Shown: positions 16,009 through 25,056, numbered from the stretch's first letter. The stretch is 46,709 nt of DNA from Clostridiales bacterium (GCA_022800315.1 JAAWQC010000018.1:1-46709), one strand, 5' to 3'. The notes: generated by a model from the sequence alone, not told the origin. Program-made: numbers and translations.

Positions 16009-18159
16009 ATGGCGGACAAGGTAACGATGCAAATCGGCGGCATGACCTGTGTGCGGTGCGCCGCCGCGGTGGAACACGCGCTGAAGGCGGACGACGGCGT
16101 GTTAAACGCCCAGGTAAGCTATGCGAACGAGCGGGCGGAGGTGGAATACGAGCCTTCCCGCACCAATATGCGCCGCCTGTCCAAGGCGGTGAAAAAGGCG
16201 GGCTATACGGTGGTGGAGGACAAGGCGGCCTTCCGAAAGAAGGAATCCCGCCGCCTGACACTTTTATTCGTGGTGTCGGCAGTGTTGTCCGCCCCCTTCG
16301 CCCTGCTGATGGTGCTGATGTTTGCGGCGCCGGACGCCCACCTGACCCATCAGCTGCATAACGCCTGGTTCCAGCTGATTCTCGCCACGCCGGTACAGTT
16401 TATCGTCGGCTGGCGATTTTATAAAGGCGCCTTCCTCTCTCTGAAAAACCGCAGCCCCAGCATGGACGTGCTGGTGTCGCTGGGTACCACCGCGGCGTGG
16501 GGCTACAGCGTGTACAGCATGATAACCGGTGGGGGTCACCTGTATTTTGAGAGCGCCGCGCTGGTCATCACCCTGGTGCTGCTGGGCAAGCTGCTGGAGG
16601 CACGGGCGCGGACCAAAACCTCCGCCGCCATCGAGATGCTGATGAACCTGCAGCCCAAGACCGCCACCCTCCTGCAGGGGGGGAAGGAGGTCACGGTGGA
16701 TGTGGCCGATATCGCTGAAGGAGACACTGTTCTGGTGCATCCCGGCGAGAGCGTGCCGGTGGACGGCCAGGTGCTGTCGGGCCGGTCGGCGGTGGACGAG
16801 TCTATGCTCACCGGTGAGAGCCTGCCGGTGAAAAAGGAGGAGGGGGCGTCGGTGTTCGGCGGTACGGTCAATGGCACCGGCTCCCTGACCGTACAGGCGA
16901 AAGGCATCGGGCACGAATCGGTGCTCGCCGGGATCATCCGTCTGGTGGAACAGGCCCAGTCCTCCAAAGCGCCCATCCAGCGGCTGGCAGATCGAGTGTC
17001 GGCCATCTTTGTCCCGGTGGTCGTCGGGGTGGCGCTGCTGACCCTGCTGCTGACCATTTTTATCCTGGGGGATGTGGAGACGGCCCTCTCTCGCGCGGTG
17101 GCGGTGCTGGTCATCGCCTGTCCATGTTCGCTGGGGCTGGCGACCCCTACCGCGCTGATGGTGGGCACCGGCCGCGCCGCCTCGATGGGGGTGCTCATCA
17201 AGAGCGCCGACGCGCTGGAAAATGCCTGCCGCATCGGCACCCTGCTGCTGGATAAAACCGGCACCGTCACCGAGGGCAGGCCCGCCGTTACCGACGTGCT
17301 GCTGGAGGACGGCGCCTCCGCCGATACCGAGGAGGAATGCATCCGTCTTGCCGCCGCGGTGGAGACCCTGTCGGAGCATCCGCTGGCCCGCGCGGTGGCC
17401 GAGCGTTATGAGGGTACCCCGCCGAAGGCGGAGGACTTCGAGTCCCTTACCGGCCGCGGCGTCAGAGCTGTGGTGGAGGGGAGGCCGGTACTGCTGGGCA
17501 GCCGCCGCCTGATGAGCGAACAGGGCCTTGTTTTTACCGCCGACGCCGAAGCGCTGGAGCGGGACGGCAAAACGGTGATCTTCCTCGCGGTGGACGGCAA
17601 GGCAGCCGCTATCATCGCGGTGGCCGACCCGGTGCGGGAAAGTTCCGCGCAGGCTATCGCCGATCTCCATCGTCTGGGGGTGCGTACCGTGCTGGTCACC
17701 GGCGACAACCGACAGACGGCGGAGGCCATCGCGGCTCAGGCCGGCCTCGATGAGGTCATAGCCGAGGTACTGCCCGACGGCAAGGTGCAGGTGGTGGAGC
17801 AGCAGCGGCAGAAGGGATCGGTCATCGCCATGGCGGGGGATGGGATCAACGACGCCCCCGCGCTGGCGGCTGCCGATGTGGGCTTCGCCATGGGATCGGG
17901 TACCGATATCGCCATGGAATCGGGGGATGTGGTGCTGATGAGCGCGGGAATCTCCGCCGTGCCCACCGCTATCCGCCTCTCCCGCGCGACCATGCGCAAA
18001 ATACGCCAGAACCTCTTCTGGGCGTTCTTCTATAACTGCGTGGGCATCCCGGTGGCGGCCATCGGTCTGCTGTCTCCCGTGCTGGCGGGGGCAGCCATGG
18101 CCTTCAGCTCTGTCTCGGTGGTGACCAACTCCATGCTGCTCAAACGGAGCAAGATTTAG
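16009..18159 (+). CDS. copA: Copper-exporting P-type ATPase
   Basis: A P1B-1 ATPase that pumps Cu(I) out of the cell. The 716 residues hold one N-terminal HMA domain (Cys14, Cys17 in GGMTCVRCA), eight expected membrane segments, the actuator motif DESMLTGES, the CPC metal site at 371-373, the phosphorylated Asp415 in DKTGT, the SEHPLA motif of the nucleotide domain, and [13 protein letters not shown] and [10 protein letters not shown] near the C-terminus. The C-terminal helices contain the [11 protein letters not shown] pattern of copper pumps. GGAGG precedes the ATG. With copZ it forms the chaperone-pump pair. Confidence 0.97.
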   Translation: MADKVTMQIGGMTCVRCAAAVEHALKADDGVLNAQVSYANERAEVEYEPSRTNMRRLSKAVKKAGYTVVEDKAAFRKKESRRLTLLFVVSAVLSAPFALLMVLMFAAPDAHLTHQLHNAWFQLILATPVQFIVGWRFYKGAFLSLKNRSPSMDVLVSLGTTAAWGYSVYSMITGGGHLYFESAALVITLVLLGKLLEARARTKTSAAIEMLMNLQPKTATLLQGGKEVTVDVADIAEGDTVLVHPGESVPVDGQVLSGRSAVDESMLTGESLPVKKEEGASVFGGTVNGTGSLTVQAKGIGHESVLAGIIRLVEQAQSSKAPIQRLADRVSAIFVPVVVGVALLTLLLTIFILGDVETALSRAVAVLVIACPCSLGLATPTALMVGTGRAASMGVLIKSADALENACRIGTLLLDKTGTVTEGRPAVTDVLLEDGASADTEEECIRLAAAVETLSEHPLARAVAERYEGTPPKAEDFESLTGRGVRAVVEGRPVLLGSRRLMSEQGLVFTADAEALERDGKTVIFLAVDGKAAAIIAVADPVRESSAQAIADLHRLGVRTVLVTGDNRQTAEAIAAQAGLDEVIAEVLPDGKVQVVEQQRQKGSVIAMAGDGINDAPALAAADVGFAMGSGTDIAMESGDVVLMSAGISAVPTAIRLSRATMRKIRQNLFWAFFYNCVGIPVAAIGLLSPVLAGAAMAFSSVSVVTNSMLLKRSKI

Positions 18160-18196
18160 GGCCGGAAGGCCCGTTACATAGAAAGGCGGCGGTTTC

Positions 18197-18412
18197 ATGA
18201 AAGACGGGCGCAGCCGCAGCGACGTATCGGTAGGGGCGCTGGTGGATATCGTGCTGAAAAAGGATCAGCCCACTGGCCGTCTGACCCGTGGGCACGTCAA
18301 ACGCCTGCTGACCAAGAGCTCCACCCATCCCCACGGCATCAAGGTGATGCTGGAGGAAGGGGATCAGGTAGGCAGGGTGCAGGCGGTCCTGGAGGAGGGG
18401 ACGACGGTATGA
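18197..18412 (+). CDS. ywbE: YwbE family protein
   Basis: A 71-residue protein of the YwbE family (DUF2196), recognised from the near-signature stretches VDIVLKKDQPTGRLTRGHVKRLLTKSSTHPHGIKVMLEEGDQVGRV. It reads as a small all-beta domain and is cytoplasmic. The family role is unknown. A GGGCC-GGAA-GGCCC hairpin (18159-18172) stands between copA and this gene. Its last bases overlap the next start (ATGA), so it is translationally coupled to the ArsC-like gene. Confidence 0.88.
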   Translation: MKDGRSRSDVSVGALVDIVLKKDQPTGRLTRGHVKRLLTKSSTHPHGIKVMLEEGDQVGRVQAVLEEGTTV

Positions 18413-18792
18413 AGCGGCTGCTTTTGCTGGAATACCCGCCCTGCTCCACCTGTCGCAGGGCGCGATCGTGGCTTACCGAACAGGGCGTGCCGTTTACTTC
18501 CCGGCACATAAAGGAGCAGCCGCCCACCGCCGATGAGCTGCGGGACTGGCTGTCCCGCAGCGGCATTCCGCTGAAACGGCTGTTCAACACGAGCGGGCAG
18601 TCCTATAGACAGCTTCATCTGAAGGAACGCCTCCCCGGGATGGGGGATGCGGAGCAGGTCGCCCTGCTGTCCGATGACGGAATGCTGGTGAAGCGGCCTC
18701 TCCTGATCGTGGAGGAGACGCCGGAAGGCGGAAAGGGCCTCACCGTTCTGGCCGGTTTCCGACCCGCGGAGTGGGAGGAAGCGCTGCTCTGA
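18409..18792 (+). CDS. ArsC/Spx family thioredoxin-fold protein
   Basis: The 127-residue product has the ArsC-like fold: a beta strand into LEYPPCSTCRRARSWL with a CxxC pair (Cys12, Cys15), the family motif HIKEQPPTADELRDWL, and the RPLLI stretch that contains the conserved cis-proline arginine pair. Members include arsenate reductase, the regulator Spx and YffB-like proteins; the CxxC is like Spx, but lack of close Spx features and the operon context favour an ArsC/YffB-like reductase of unknown substrate. The ATG overlaps the ywbE stop. A perfect hairpin terminator follows. Confidence 0.85.
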   Translation: MKRLLLLEYPPCSTCRRARSWLTEQGVPFTSRHIKEQPPTADELRDWLSRSGIPLKRLFNTSGQSYRQLHLKERLPGMGDAEQVALLSDDGMLVKRPLLIVEETPEGGKGLTVLAGFRPAEWEEALL

Positions 18793-18800
18793 CCACTAAT

Positions 18801-18838
18801 AAAGAGCCGGCCGCGGATGGTCCGCGGCCGGCTCTTTT
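18801..18838. terminator. Bidirectional intrinsic terminator
   Basis: A perfect 17-pair stem (18801-18817 with 18821-18837) with a TGG loop. A-run on one side and T-run on the other allow it to serve both the plus-strand copper cluster and the minus-strand lipoprotein gene that ends at 18873. Confidence 0.9.
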
Positions 18839-18872
18839 GTACCCTTTGGGGAGTTCGGCGGAATTCTATCGG

Positions 18873-19874
18873 TCAGAAGCGGAAGGTCATCTGACCCCAT
18901 TTGCCGTCCATCTTCACCCAGGCTTTTCCATCAATGACGGTACGGGCTTCTTCGTAGACGAAATCGGTGAGTTCACGGCCTTCTTGGTCGATGTAGCCCC
19001 ACTTGCCGTCCTTTTTAACAGCGGCTGTACCCTTATAGAAATTGCAGGCGTCTTCATATTGGCAGGGCAGCAGTTCGGTTCCATCCGAGCGGAGGAATCC
19101 CCATTTACCGTCCTTTTTGATGGCGGCAATGCCGTCGGCAAAGGGAGTACCATCCTGAAGAACCGGTTCGGTGAGGACCTTCCAGCCGTCTCCCACCATC
19201 ACGGCCGTATCCAGCTCTACGATATCATCGAGACTCGGATCGGTGGAATCGGGTATGTATCGTCCGGCACGTACACAGCCAGGCGCCCGAACTCCAGCCG
19301 CTGTCCTTTCCGCCGCCGTGGCCCTGTCAACACCGCCGTTTCTCCACATGAATTTTTTGCTGTCGGCATCGTAGTAGTACTGGGACGCATAGCAATGCGC
19401 GTGGAATTCTTTGATGATTTTAAAATCCTCTCCACCGTAAACCGGGCTGTCTTCCATATTCCCGATCGTAAAGCCGTGGCAGATACTGCACCATTCCGGA
19501 ACCTTATCCGGGGTCAATAAAATATTGCCGCTGCCATCCATAAGCCCCCACTGGTCACCGACCACGTAATAGGAATAGGCCACCGCCCAATCTTCCGGGG
19601 TAAAGTAATCTTTGTAATCCAGTGAACTAAGCCGTTGATCGATGACAGGGCGTATGTCCAAAACATCGGTACCCTCCGGCGCAAAAATTTTCATCTGAGC
19701 GCCTTCTGTCGTGGTAGTCTGTTCCGAGGCGCGAGTGGTAGTTGTGGTGGACGCTTCCGATTGTTCAGTGGGAGCGGGCTCGGAACCGCCGGCGGGTTTC
19801 GGTGCGGCCGTGCAGCCGGTGAGTGTCGCCGTGGCCAGCAAAGCAGCAAGAACGATGGACAGCCATTTTTTCAT
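18873..19874 (-). CDS. WG-repeat lipoprotein
   Basis: The 333-residue protein starts with a lipoprotein signal (KKWLSIVLAALLATATLTGC; Cys21 would carry the lipid), then a Thr/Ser-rich linker (about 40-58). The rest contains WG beta-repeats: one near 107-120 (GDQWGLMDGSGNILL), then three regular copies from about 245 (KKDGKWGFLRSDGTELLPCQYEDA; KKDGKWGYIDQEGRELTDFVYEEA; MDGKWGQM). It should sit on the outer face of the membrane, perhaps binding cell-wall or partner proteins; function is unknown. A -10-like TATACT lies at 19956-19951. A broken relative of its last repeat lies upstream at 20094-20249. Confidence 0.8.
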   Translation of the reverse strand: MKKWLSIVLAALLATATLTGCTAAPKPAGGSEPAPTEQSEASTTTTTRASEQTTTTEGAQMKIFAPEGTDVLDIRPVIDQRLSSLDYKDYFTPEDWAVAYSYYVVGDQWGLMDGSGNILLTPDKVPEWCSICHGFTIGNMEDSPVYGGEDFKIIKEFHAHCYASQYYYDADSKKFMWRNGGVDRATAAERTAAGVRAPGCVRAGRYIPDSTDPSLDDIVELDTAVMVGDGWKVLTEPVLQDGTPFADGIAAIKKDGKWGFLRSDGTELLPCQYEDACNFYKGTAAVKKDGKWGYIDQEGRELTDFVYEEARTVIDGKAWVKMDGKWGQMTFRF

Positions 19875-20000
19875 AATTCATTCCCTCTTTTTTCTGATTA
19901 GGAACGATCACCTTTCAGGGGGAACTGTGACCGCCCCTTGTTTTGGAACCAGTATACTAACAAAAGGTACCTAATTCTTCCTTTCGTTGTCATTTTCTGG

Positions 20001-20014
20001 TATCAAATTTGATA
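20001..20014. promoter_or_regulatory. 14-bp perfect palindrome
   Basis: TATCAAATTTGATA is a perfect palindrome in the AT-rich spacer upstream of the WG lipoprotein, about 45 bases before its putative -10. It could be a regulator site; no cognate regulator is in sight. Confidence 0.35.
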
Positions 20015-20093
20015 AGATTTCGGTTTAAAATAACATTTTTGTTGTTTTTTCTCGATGAAACCGATCATGATTTATCACTAAACGGTTTCCCCT

Positions 20094-20249
20094 TTACTTC
20101 TGTTCAGAAAGAGAGACGACCGCCCATTCTCCGTTTTCCATGACCCAGGCGCGGCCGTTTGCCGCTGTGCGGGCCTCCTCATAGACAAAACCGGTAAGGG
20201 ATCGGCTGTTCACATGGAAATAGCCCTATCTGCCGTTTTTTATTCCCAT
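20094..20249 (-). pseudogene. Remnant of a WG-repeat protein gene
   Basis: The minus strand encodes KNGR-stop-GYFHVNSRSLTGFVYEEARTAANGRAWVMENGEWAVV before a TAA stop. This matches the last two repeats of the neighbouring lipoprotein (KDGKWGYIDQEGRELTDFVYEEARTVIDGKAWVKMDGKWG). The conserved Trp of WG is an in-frame TAG at 20228-20226 (TGG to TAG), and no N-terminal part is present, since the ABC-operon terminator lies directly upstream. It is therefore a decayed duplicate tail. Confidence 0.8.
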
Positions 20250-20254
20250 AAGAA

Positions 20255-20280
20255 AAGGCCCCCTCAAACGAGGGGGCCTT
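20255..20280 (-). terminator. Terminator of the ABC exporter operon
   Basis: AAGGCCCCCT pairs with AGGGGGCCTT around a six-base loop, followed on the minus strand by TTTTCT. It lies 14 bases after the permease stop. Confidence 0.88.
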
Positions 20281-20293
20281 GCCGTTAAAACGT

Positions 20294-21868
20294 TTATTTA
20301 TTGTTGAGTTCGGCATAGGTCAGGATGTTGCGGCACAGATAGGCGATGAGGGCGGATACTCCCAGGTTCCATCCGGCGGACAGCAGGACCCCCGTCATCA
20401 GCATGACGGGCGCGGGCAACAGCATGGCGGCAAACACACCCAGCAGGATACCCGGCAGGCACAGGACGATGATTACAAGGAAGTACAGGGTGATGACCAC
20501 CACTTTGTTCACCAGGGTGCCGCACAGCCGTTCCACCAGGAAATTGCCGGCGATGAACAGCAGGCCGAAGGTGAAATAAGCGATCATGCAGGCGGCGATG
20601 TCCCAGACGGCGGCCTGCTGGATCACGCCGATAATGGCGAACAGCAGCACGCCCTGCGCAGCCGTTTTCAGCATGGTTTCGCCGCAGATCATCACCAGCT
20701 TGCGGAAGGGGCTTCCCGGCGCCAGATAGACGAAGGGCAGCGAAAGCTCCCGCGCCCAGCGGCCGGTGACCGTGCTGAAGAACTGCATGTAGGCGCTGAA
20801 TATCAGGATAGGCAGCAGCCCCTCCTCCCGCAGGAAGAAGCCGAAAACGACGCTGATGGTCAGGAAGATCAGGGAGGTCATGTCAAACAGGAAAACACGG
20901 GAGCGCCGGTTCTCCAGCAGGTGCTTATAATAAAAGGCGGAGGGGCCGCGTCCGCGTTTCAGGCCGGTTTTGCCCACCTTGATGTTGCGGGGCATGGCTT
21001 CGGCCATTTTGCCCTCCTTCTGGGCCGTGATGGCGCTGAAGGAAACCTCGGTGGCCTGCAGCACGTCCTCGTAGTAATCTGCCCGGCTTTTCAGCAGCAG
21101 GATGACCAGCGCGGCGATGAAGACACCGGTGGCGATAAGACCCCCCAGGCAGGGGAGGAGCTGGCCCGAAAAGGCCCCCGATACCATGGCGCCCAGCCAA
21201 CCGGCCACCGGGAACAGGGAGGGGACAGGCCCGTTGATCGCGCTGACCGCTGTTCCGAGAAGGTCGGACTGGTCGGCCAGCAGGGGGTAAGCGACGGCGG
21301 CCACCACAGCGGCTATCATCAGATACAGCACCGTACGGACCACACGCTGGGCCCCGTCGCTGCCACTGGTGAAGGAGTAGATCACCATAGAGGTCAGCTG
21401 GGCCGCGAAAACCGTGACGGCGTAACCGAGCAGGATGACTCCCAGTCCGCCGAGGGACAGGTTATAGACATTGCTCAGCCAGCCATATTGAAACAGCAGG
21501 AAAAGTCCCACCAGCAGGGAGGTGCCCAGCTGCTTGAACAGGCCGTAGAACAGGATGGTGCGCGGGGAGATGGGGGTGGCGAACAGCAGGTTGACGTCCG
21601 CCATGCTGTAAAAGCTGGCCCCGGAGGACAGGCCCCGCAGGCAGATGGAGACAAAGACGAACAGATACAGCACATAGGCCATTGCCGTGACCTCCGACAG
21701 GCTGCCGAAGGTTTTGCCGGGTTCCTGGGTCTGCAGAGCGCCCCCGACCAGCGTCAGTACCAGGATGGCAGCGAACACCAGATACAGAATGAGCTGGCCC
21801 GGATGGGTAGCCAGCTGTTTGATCCGGTTTTTGATCGTGTGGGTGAACAGGTAACGCAGGCCGCTCAT
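20294..21868 (-). CDS. ABC exporter membrane protein
   Basis: A 524-residue integral membrane protein with about a dozen hydrophobic segments and a soluble loop in the middle (about 260-310). It looks like the putative ABC exporter family that partners with a separate ATPase. Its ATG overlaps the stop of the upstream ATPase gene (ATGA), so both are made together. The exported substrate is not evident; candidates in such two-gene systems include peptides, lipids or drugs. It is the last gene before the terminator. Confidence 0.82.
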   Translation of the reverse strand: MSGLRYLFTHTIKNRIKQLATHPGQLILYLVFAAILVLTLVGGALQTQEPGKTFGSLSEVTAMAYVLYLFVFVSICLRGLSSGASFYSMADVNLLFATPISPRTILFYGLFKQLGTSLLVGLFLLFQYGWLSNVYNLSLGGLGVILLGYAVTVFAAQLTSMVIYSFTSGSDGAQRVVRTVLYLMIAAVVAAVAYPLLADQSDLLGTAVSAINGPVPSLFPVAGWLGAMVSGAFSGQLLPCLGGLIATGVFIAALVILLLKSRADYYEDVLQATEVSFSAITAQKEGKMAEAMPRNIKVGKTGLKRGRGPSAFYYKHLLENRRSRVFLFDMTSLIFLTISVVFGFFLREEGLLPILIFSAYMQFFSTVTGRWARELSLPFVYLAPGSPFRKLVMICGETMLKTAAQGVLLFAIIGVIQQAAVWDIAACMIAYFTFGLLFIAGNFLVERLCGTLVNKVVVITLYFLVIIVLCLPGILLGVFAAMLLPAPVMLMTGVLLSAGWNLGVSALIAYLCRNILTYAELNNK

Positions 21869-22605
21869 CGCACGTCCCCGCCCTTCTGAGACGCCTGCGG
21901 CGCCTCCGTGATACGGAAGAACAGCTCTTCCAGCGATTCCTCCGATTCTCCGACAGCGGCGGAATCGCCGTGATTATGCTTGGTGGCGGCGATTTCGCCG
22001 TTCATCATGATATGGGCGGTATCCCAGTAATCCTCCACGCTGTCCAGCATGTGGGTGCTGATCAGAAGTGAGGCGCCGTCCGCCTTCATCTCCTGGAAGA
22101 GGTTTTTCAGTTCCTTGATGGCGTGGGGGTCCAGTCCCACCATGGGCTCATCGAAAATGACCACCCGGGGCCGGTGAAGGATGGCGCAGCAGATGCTCAG
22201 TTTTTGCTGCATACCCTTGGACAGTTCCTTGCCCAGCTTCCCCTTTTTATCGGTGAGCTCAAACCGGTCGAGCAGCCGCTCTGCCTCCGACTGCCAGTCG
22301 GAGAGACTGTAAGCACGGCCGATGAATTCCATATGTTCCTCCACCGTCAGCAGGTCGTAAACGGCGGGCATTTCGGGGATATAGCCCAGCAGGGACTTGG
22401 CCTGAGGCGTTTTGTTGGGATAACCGCAGATATCGATATCACCCTCAAACCGCAGCAGGCCGGCGATGCACTTGATAATGGTGGATTTGCCCGCGCCGTT
22501 GGGGCCGATCAGGACGGCGATATCTCCGTCGCCCACCGAGAAGGTGATATCCTGGTTGGCGGCCAGTTTGCCGTAGCGTTTGGTGACGTGATTGACCTGA
22601 AACAT
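21865..22605 (-). CDS. ABC transporter ATP-binding protein
   Basis: The 246-residue ATPase powers the exporter encoded next to it. Visible motifs are Walker A GPNGAGKS (34-41), the signature LSKGMQQKLSI, Walker B VVIFDEPMVGLD and the switch His in LISTHMLDS. The C-terminal acidic tail (about 215-246) is longer than in minimal subunits. GAAAGGAATG stands before the ATG. It is the first gene of a two-gene operon driven by the palindrome-embedded promoter at 22769-22741; the leader is about 130 bases. Confidence 0.93.
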   Translation of the reverse strand: MFQVNHVTKRYGKLAANQDITFSVGDGDIAVLIGPNGAGKSTIIKCIAGLLRFEGDIDICGYPNKTPQAKSLLGYIPEMPAVYDLLTVEEHMEFIGRAYSLSDWQSEAERLLDRFELTDKKGKLGKELSKGMQQKLSICCAILHRPRVVIFDEPMVGLDPHAIKELKNLFQEMKADGASLLISTHMLDSVEDYWDTAHIMMNGEIAATKHNHGDSAAVGESEESLEELFFRITEAPQASQKGGDVR

Positions 22606-22696
22606 CGTATGGTCATTCCTTTCTCAGAGGTCGGAATCTGGTGGTTTCGGCAGGCGGAAATTACCGCCGCTTTCACCGTTGAGAACAAATTCCTGT

Positions 22697-22716
22697 GTGA
22701 AAAATGTATTTTTCAC
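22697..22716. promoter_or_regulatory. Palindrome in the ABC operon leader
   Basis: GTGAAAAAT-GT-ATTTTTCAC: two perfect 9-bp arms around two bases, about 20 bases downstream of the predicted transcription start. It could be a second operator or a leader hairpin. Confidence 0.5.
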
Positions 22717-22720
22717 GACA

Positions 22721-22766
22721 ACACCTCTCTTACTCTTCGCAGTATACGAAAGTGTAAGAGAGGTGT
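22721..22766. promoter_or_regulatory. Long inverted repeat over the ABC promoter
   Basis: Arms ACACCTCTCTTAC (22721-22733) and its exact complement (22754-22766) flank 20 bases; pairing continues imperfectly inward. The right arm overlaps the -35, and the space between the arms holds the -10, so a dimeric repressor bound here would block RNA polymerase. The regulator is not in the window. Confidence 0.7.
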
Positions 22767-22769
22767 CAA
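22741..22769 (-). promoter_or_regulatory. Promoter of the ABC exporter operon
   Basis: On the minus strand TTGACA (22769-22764), exactly 17 bases, then TATACT (22746-22741). It is one of the strongest promoters in the window and lies within the inverted repeat. Confidence 0.8.
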
Positions 22770-22805
22770 GGAAACATTGTTAACTTTATGACAATCCGGC
22801 GGGAT

Positions 22806-23744
22806 TTACAGCAGGCAGAGCTGTTTGAGAACGAGGACCCACAGGAATATGGTGACCATGGAGAAAGCCGAGCTGAAAACCAGCAGCTGACCCGCCAGCT
22901 CGTCGTCGCCGCCCAGCTGCTGGGCCATAGTAAAGGAGGCGATAGCGGCGGGGGAGGCCAGCATGGCCAGCAGGGCGGTGAGCTCCGCCCCGCGGAAGCC
23001 CAGCAGCACGGCCAGCGGCAGAAAGAGCAGCGGGACGACGACCAGCCGTCCCGCCACGCCCAGCAGGAGCTGACGGGCGTATCCCCGCACCTTTTCAAAG
23101 CGGAAGGAGGCGCCCAGGATCACCAGCGCCAGCGGGGTGGCCACCCCGCCCAGATCGCCGGCGGTTTTCTCAATGACAGCGGGAAAGCGCAGGCCGGTCA
23201 GGAGGAAAAGGATCGCCAGCAGGCTGGCGATGATCAGGGGATTGGTGACGATGCCCTTCAGGATTTTTCCGCCGTCCGGCCTGCCGCCCCGGTAGTATTC
23301 CAATATCACGACCGCCAGCACATTGTACAGGGGGATTACCACGGCGATGAGCAGGGAGGTCATGCCTTCGTTTCCCTCCCCCAGCAGGGAGACGGTCAGG
23401 GGAACGCCGAACAGGATGAAATTGCTGCGGAAAATCCCCTGGATCAGCACACCGCGCCGGGCGTTTTCGTTCTCCAGCCGGGGAATCAGCAGAAAAGCCA
23501 GCAGAAAGGTCGCCAGTACGCACCCCATCGCGAACAGGGCGAGGGCCGGGCGGAAGACCACCTTCCCCCGGGCGTTGTAGATATTCATAAACAGCATGAT
23601 AGGCAAAAATACCCGAAAGACCAGATTATTGGCCATCCGCAGGGACTTGTCGTCCATCAGCTTAAGACACCGGACGCCGTAGCCCAGTGCCAGCATAAGA
23701 AACAGGGGCAGTACCACCTGAAAGGATAAACGGAGATTTTCCAT
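22806..23744 (-). CDS. AEC family transporter
   Basis: A 312-residue secondary transporter of the auxin-efflux-carrier family, with about ten membrane segments in two five-helix halves. The N-terminal LPLFLMLALGYGVRCLKLMDD and the central NPLIIASLLAILFLLTGLRFPAVIEK stretch are typical. Bacterial members export organic acids such as malate or malonate; the substrate here is unknown. It has its own promoter (23826-23798), divergent from the permease gene at 23931. No terminator is visible before the ABC operon promoter, so read-through is possible. Confidence 0.88.
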   Translation of the reverse strand: MENLRLSFQVVLPLFLMLALGYGVRCLKLMDDKSLRMANNLVFRVFLPIMLFMNIYNARGKVVFRPALALFAMGCVLATFLLAFLLIPRLENENARRGVLIQGIFRSNFILFGVPLTVSLLGEGNEGMTSLLIAVVIPLYNVLAVVILEYYRGGRPDGGKILKGIVTNPLIIASLLAILFLLTGLRFPAVIEKTAGDLGGVATPLALVILGASFRFEKVRGYARQLLLGVAGRLVVVPLLFLPLAVLLGFRGAELTALLAMLASPAAIASFTMAQQLGGDDELAGQLLVFSSAFSMVTIFLWVLVLKQLCLL

Positions 23745-23797
23745 GGAAGCTCTCTTTTCTGAAGGGATTTTGCCGCCGCGGGAAAGGCAACCGAATT

Positions 23798-23826
23798 ATT
23801 GTATCAAATGCCGCTGTGTCTGGCAA
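23798..23826 (-). promoter_or_regulatory. AEC transporter promoter
   Basis: TTGCCA (23826-23821), 17 bases, TACAAT (23803-23798) on the minus strand. It stands back to back with the plus-strand promoter at 23878. Confidence 0.7.
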
Positions 23827-23877
23827 GCAGGCCCAGCGGCCCGTCAAAAGCGCGGAAGCGGGAAGACTGAATTTCGC

Positions 23878-23906
23878 TTGTCCCGGCGCCTTCACTGTGG
23901 TAGGAT
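23878..23906 (+). promoter_or_regulatory. Promoter of the SLC13/ArsB-like permease
   Basis: TTGTCC (23878-23883), 17 bases, TAGGAT (23901-23906). The start would be near 23913, leaving a very short leader with AGGAG at 23918-23922. Confidence 0.5.
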
Positions 23907-23930
23907 AGGGAGCGGTTAGGAGCGTGTGGA

Positions 23931-25055
23931 ATGAAGCGGACGGCTGCGGGTTGTATGGCATTGTTGAAAAGAGAACCGGTCTTGTTCGTTTCGGCCGCGG
24001 CGGCGGTCGTGACGATGTTTTTCGTCCCGCCCTCGGTGAATTATGGGGCGTATATCGATTGGCGGGTGCTGTGCCTGCTGTTCTGTCTGATGGCGTCGGT
24101 GGCGGGCCTTCGGCAGGACGGCCTGTTCGACCAGCTGGCACGGGGCCTGCTGGCGGGACGGCGGGAGTGGAGGCTGCTGTCCCTGCTGCTGACATGGCTG
24201 CCCTTTTTCTGTGCCATGCTGGTGACCAACGACGTGGCCCTGCTGGCGTTTGTGCCCTTTACCCTTTTTGTGCTGGCGAGAGTCGGGCGGGAGCGGGACG
24301 GCATCCGGCTGATCGTGCTGCAGACCATGGCGGCCAATCTGGGGAGCATGGCCACACCGGTGGGAAATCCGCAAAACCTGTTTTTATACAGCGCCTATGG
24401 TTTGTCCCCCGGCGCCTTTTTCGGGACGGTGCTGCCCTATGCGGCGGTGTCGCTGGCGGGTTTGTCCCTCGCGGCGCTGTGGACGCGGGGGGAGACCATT
24501 GAGGTGCGGTTCCCACCGGCATCCCCGACGGCAGGAAACAAGGGGCGTTGGCTGCCGTACATGCTGTTTTTGCTCTGCCTGCTGTCGGTCTTCCGGCTGG
24601 TGCCCTATGGTATCACCACAGCAGCGGCCCTGCTCGGGCTGCTGGCCTTCCGGCGGGAGCTGTTCCGCCAGGTGGATTACGCCCTGCTGCTCACCTTTGC
24701 CAGTTTTTTTATTTTTGCAGGCAACCTGGGACGGATTGAACCGGTGAGCGATTGGCTGGGTGGCCAGCTGGAGAAAAACGGCTGGCTTACCTCCGCGCTT
24801 GCCAGCCAGGGGATCAGCAACGTACCGGCGGCCGTGCTGCTCTCCCGTTTTACCGACAACTGGCGGGGGCTGCTGGTGGGCACCAATATCGGCGGGCTGG
24901 GGACCCCGGTGGCCTCCCTCGCCTCCCTGATCTCCCTGAAGCTGTACATGAGGGGGAGAAACGCCCGCGCCGGCCGTTATCTGGCTGTATTTACGCTGTC
25001 AAACGGGATCGGGCTGGCCGTCTTATGCCTGACGGCCTGGCTGCTGAACCGTTGA
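23931..25055 (+). CDS. SLC13/ArsB-like anion permease
   Basis: The 374-residue protein has about ten to eleven membrane segments and belongs to the ion-transporter superfamily with ArsB, CitMHS and SLC13. Two matching signature loops are visible: VTNDVALLAFVPFTLF with ANLGSMATPVGNPQNLFLY in the first half, and SNVPAAVLLSRF with GTNIGGLGTPVASLASLISLKLY in the second. These Asn/Thr-Pro-Gly loops bind substrate and Na+ in the superfamily. The substrate (citrate, dicarboxylate, arsenite or other anion) cannot be told. AGGAG stands eight bases before the ATG. It lies divergent to the AEC carrier. Confidence 0.85.
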   Translation: MKRTAAGCMALLKREPVLFVSAAAAVVTMFFVPPSVNYGAYIDWRVLCLLFCLMASVAGLRQDGLFDQLARGLLAGRREWRLLSLLLTWLPFFCAMLVTNDVALLAFVPFTLFVLARVGRERDGIRLIVLQTMAANLGSMATPVGNPQNLFLYSAYGLSPGAFFGTVLPYAAVSLAGLSLAALWTRGETIEVRFPPASPTAGNKGRWLPYMLFLLCLLSVFRLVPYGITTAAALLGLLAFRRELFRQVDYALLLTFASFFIFAGNLGRIEPVSDWLGGQLEKNGWLTSALASQGISNVPAAVLLSRFTDNWRGLLVGTNIGGLGTPVASLASLISLKLYMRGRNARAGRYLAVFTLSNGIGLAVLCLTAWLLNR

Positions 25056-25056
25056 A

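Noticed and set aside
16264-18198. Minus-strand frame of 644 codons opposite copA
   Set aside because: Antisense shadow; copA has all P-type ATPase motifs, and the shadow has none.
20279-21889. Plus-strand frame of 536 codons opposite the ABC exporter
   Set aside because: Gln/Gly/His-rich shadow peptide; the minus-strand membrane protein and its ATGA coupling to the ATPase are convincing.
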